This document shows positions 4,151 to 5,285 of a stretch of DNA of 5,285 bases, piece by piece. Numbering within the stretch: the first letter of the stretch is position 1; every line of letters begins with the position of its first letter. A model generated the notes under the pieces. That model was not told the origin of the DNA and did not search any database. It saw only the letters and a program-made list of their open reading frames with translations. The position numbers were made by a program, and so were the translations under genes. This DNA is from an uncultured Pseudomonadota bacterium (GTDB lineage: Bacteria; Pseudomonadota; Alphaproteobacteria; RF32; CAG-239). The stretch covers positions 1-5,285 of the forward strand of contig CADBMG010000070.1 of assembly GCA_902795745.1 (NCBI GenBank), written 5' to 3'.

Positions 4151-5285
4151 TTACTTCAAAATCTTAGATACAACACCAGCACCAACTGTTCTACCGCCTT
4201 CGCGAATAGCGAAACGCAAACCTTCATCCATTGCAATCGGGTGCAACAATTGAACCGTAATCGTTACGTTATCACCAGGCATTACCATTTCCGTACCTTC
4301 CGGTAACGTAATCGTTCCGGTAATATCTGTTGTACGGAAATAAAATTGCGGACGATAGTTCGAGAAGAATGGGGTATGACGACCGCCTTCTTCCTTCGTC
4401 AAAATATAGCATTCGCTTGTGAAATCTGTATGCGGATTGATCGAACCAGGAGCTGCCAATACTTGACCACGCTCTACTTCTTCACGTTTTGTACCACGCA
4501 ACAATACACCGATGTTATCGCCGGCTTCACCTTCATCCAACAACTTGCGGAACATTTCTACACCCGTGCAGGTTGTCTTTTGTGTCGGCTTAATGCCTAC
4601 GATTTCAATATCATCGCCTACGTGAATTACACCACGTTCAACACGACCGGTTACTACCGTACCACGACCGGAAATAGAGAATACGTCTTCAATCGGCATC
4701 AAGAACGGTTGATCCAACGGACGTACCGGTTCAGGTATGTATGAATCTACTTGCTTCATCAATTCTACAATAGAATCATGACCGATTGTTCTGTCGCCGT
4801 CTTCCAATACTGCCAATGCAGATCCTTTTACAATCGGAATCTCATCACCAGGGAAGCCATACGAACTCAGCAAATCGCGGATTTCCATCTCTACCAATTC
4901 TAACAATTCCGGATCATCTACTTGATCTACTTTATTCATATATACAACAATCGCCGGAACACCTACTTGACGAGCAAGCAAAATGTGTTCACGTGTTTGC
5001 GGCATCGGACCATCTGCTGCACTTACTACCAAAATTGCTCCATCCATTTGAGCCGCACCTGTAATCATGTTCTTTACATAGTCTGCGTGACCTGGGCAAT
5101 CTACGTGTGCATAGTGACGATTTGCCGTCTCATATTCTACGTGTGCTGTCGAAATCGTGATGCCGCGTGCACGCTCTTCCGGTGCTTTATCAATTTGGTC
5201 ATAAGCCGTAAAGCTTGCACCACCTTCTTCTGCCAACACTTTTGTAATAGCGGCTGTCAAGGTTGTTTTACCATGGTCTACGTGA
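4151..5285 (-). CDS. tuf: Elongation factor Tu, N-terminus outside window
   Basis: The GTPase that delivers aminoacyl-tRNA to the ribosomal A site. 377 residues are visible, and the frame runs off the right edge. The first visible residues, HVDHGKTTLTAAIT, are the P-loop (G1), so only about 19 N-terminal residues are missing from a protein of usual length (about 395). The TTG at 5260 is an internal Leu codon, not a start. Further motifs: EERARGITIST (switch I), DCPGHADYVKNM (G3/switch II with the catalytic His), MNKVD (G4), GSAL (G5), then domain 2 with SGRGTVVTGRVERG and domain 3 ending VGAGVVSKILK. All GTPase motifs are intact, so the gene should be functional. The sequence is closest, from memory, to alphaproteobacterial EF-Tu. 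Oddity: no rpsJ, tRNA-Trp, secE or nusG follows it, unlike the usual tufA or tufB settings. The promoter lies outside the window. Confidence 0.97.
   Translation of the reverse strand, partial: HVDHGKTTLTAAITKVLAEEGGASFTAYDQIDKAPEERARGITISTAHVEYETANRHYAHVDCPGHADYVKNMITGAAQMDGAILVVSAADGPMPQTREHILLARQVGVPAIVVYMNKVDQVDDPELLELVEMEIRDLLSSYGFPGDEIPIVKGSALAVLEDGDRTIGHDSIVELMKQVDSYIPEPVRPLDQPFLMPIEDVFSISGRGTVVTGRVERGVIHVGDDIEIVGIKPTQKTTCTGVEMFRKLLDEGEAGDNIGVLLRGTKREEVERGQVLAAPGSINPHTDFTSECYILTKEEGGRHTPFFSNYRPQFYFRTTDITGTITLPEGTEMVMPGDNVTITVQLLHPIAMDEGLRFAIREGGRTVGAGVVSKILK

Noticed and set aside
4346..5064. Plus-strand open frames (4346-4744 and 4786-5064) opposite tuf
   Set aside because: They are antisense to intact EF-Tu motifs; Cys/His/Thr-rich translation is typical of a reversed conserved gene.
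1..5285. CRISPR arrays, tRNA/rRNA genes, insertion sequences, riboswitches
   Set aside because: I read both strands of the noncoding gaps and found no spaced long repeats, cloverleaf-like sequences, transposase motifs or recognisable riboswitch cores.

Overview
The window is AT-rich bacterial DNA carrying mostly housekeeping genes. The EF-Tu sequence at the right end has features I associate with alphaproteobacteria (the MNKVDQVDD stretch, SSYGFPGDEIPIVKGSAL, and a C-terminus ending GAGVVSKILK). I therefore infer a low-GC alphaproteobacterium, perhaps a host-associated or gut lineage. That is recognition from memory, not a database search.

Layout, left to right. Positions 1-97 hold the last 31 codons of an unidentified plus-strand gene, closed by a clear rho-independent terminator. 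A well-formed sigma70-type promoter (TTGTCA-N17-TATGAT) then drives a RimJ/RimL-like GNAT acetyltransferase (272-832). This gene ends in a symmetrical terminator shared with the convergent minus-strand genes. From about 833 onward every gene I can support is on the minus strand. In transcription order, right to left, they are tuf (EF-Tu, start outside the window), a 110-codon gene of unknown function, gpsA (glycerol-3-phosphate dehydrogenase) and gltX (glutamyl-tRNA synthetase).

The minus-strand genes look like separate transcription units rather than one operon. A long inverted repeat follows tuf. The unknown gene has its own TTGACA/extended -10 promoter and its own terminator. gpsA has a TATAAT promoter and a strong Shine-Dalgarno. 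gltX follows gpsA by 73 bp with no terminator visible between them, so those two may be cotranscribed. The genes share no pathway: translation (tuf, gltX), phospholipid precursor synthesis (gpsA), protein or small-molecule acetylation (GNAT).

I do not see a dramatic new system, mobile element, CRISPR array or RNA gene. The points worth a second look are the orphan 110-residue gene and the AT-rich 3837-4150 gap beside it, the clostridia-like look of GltX, the divergent GpsA motifs, and the isolated setting of tuf. Two predicted starts need correction: gpsA begins at 3358, not 3424, and the unknown gene begins at ATG 3836, because the TTG at 3890 is its -35 box.
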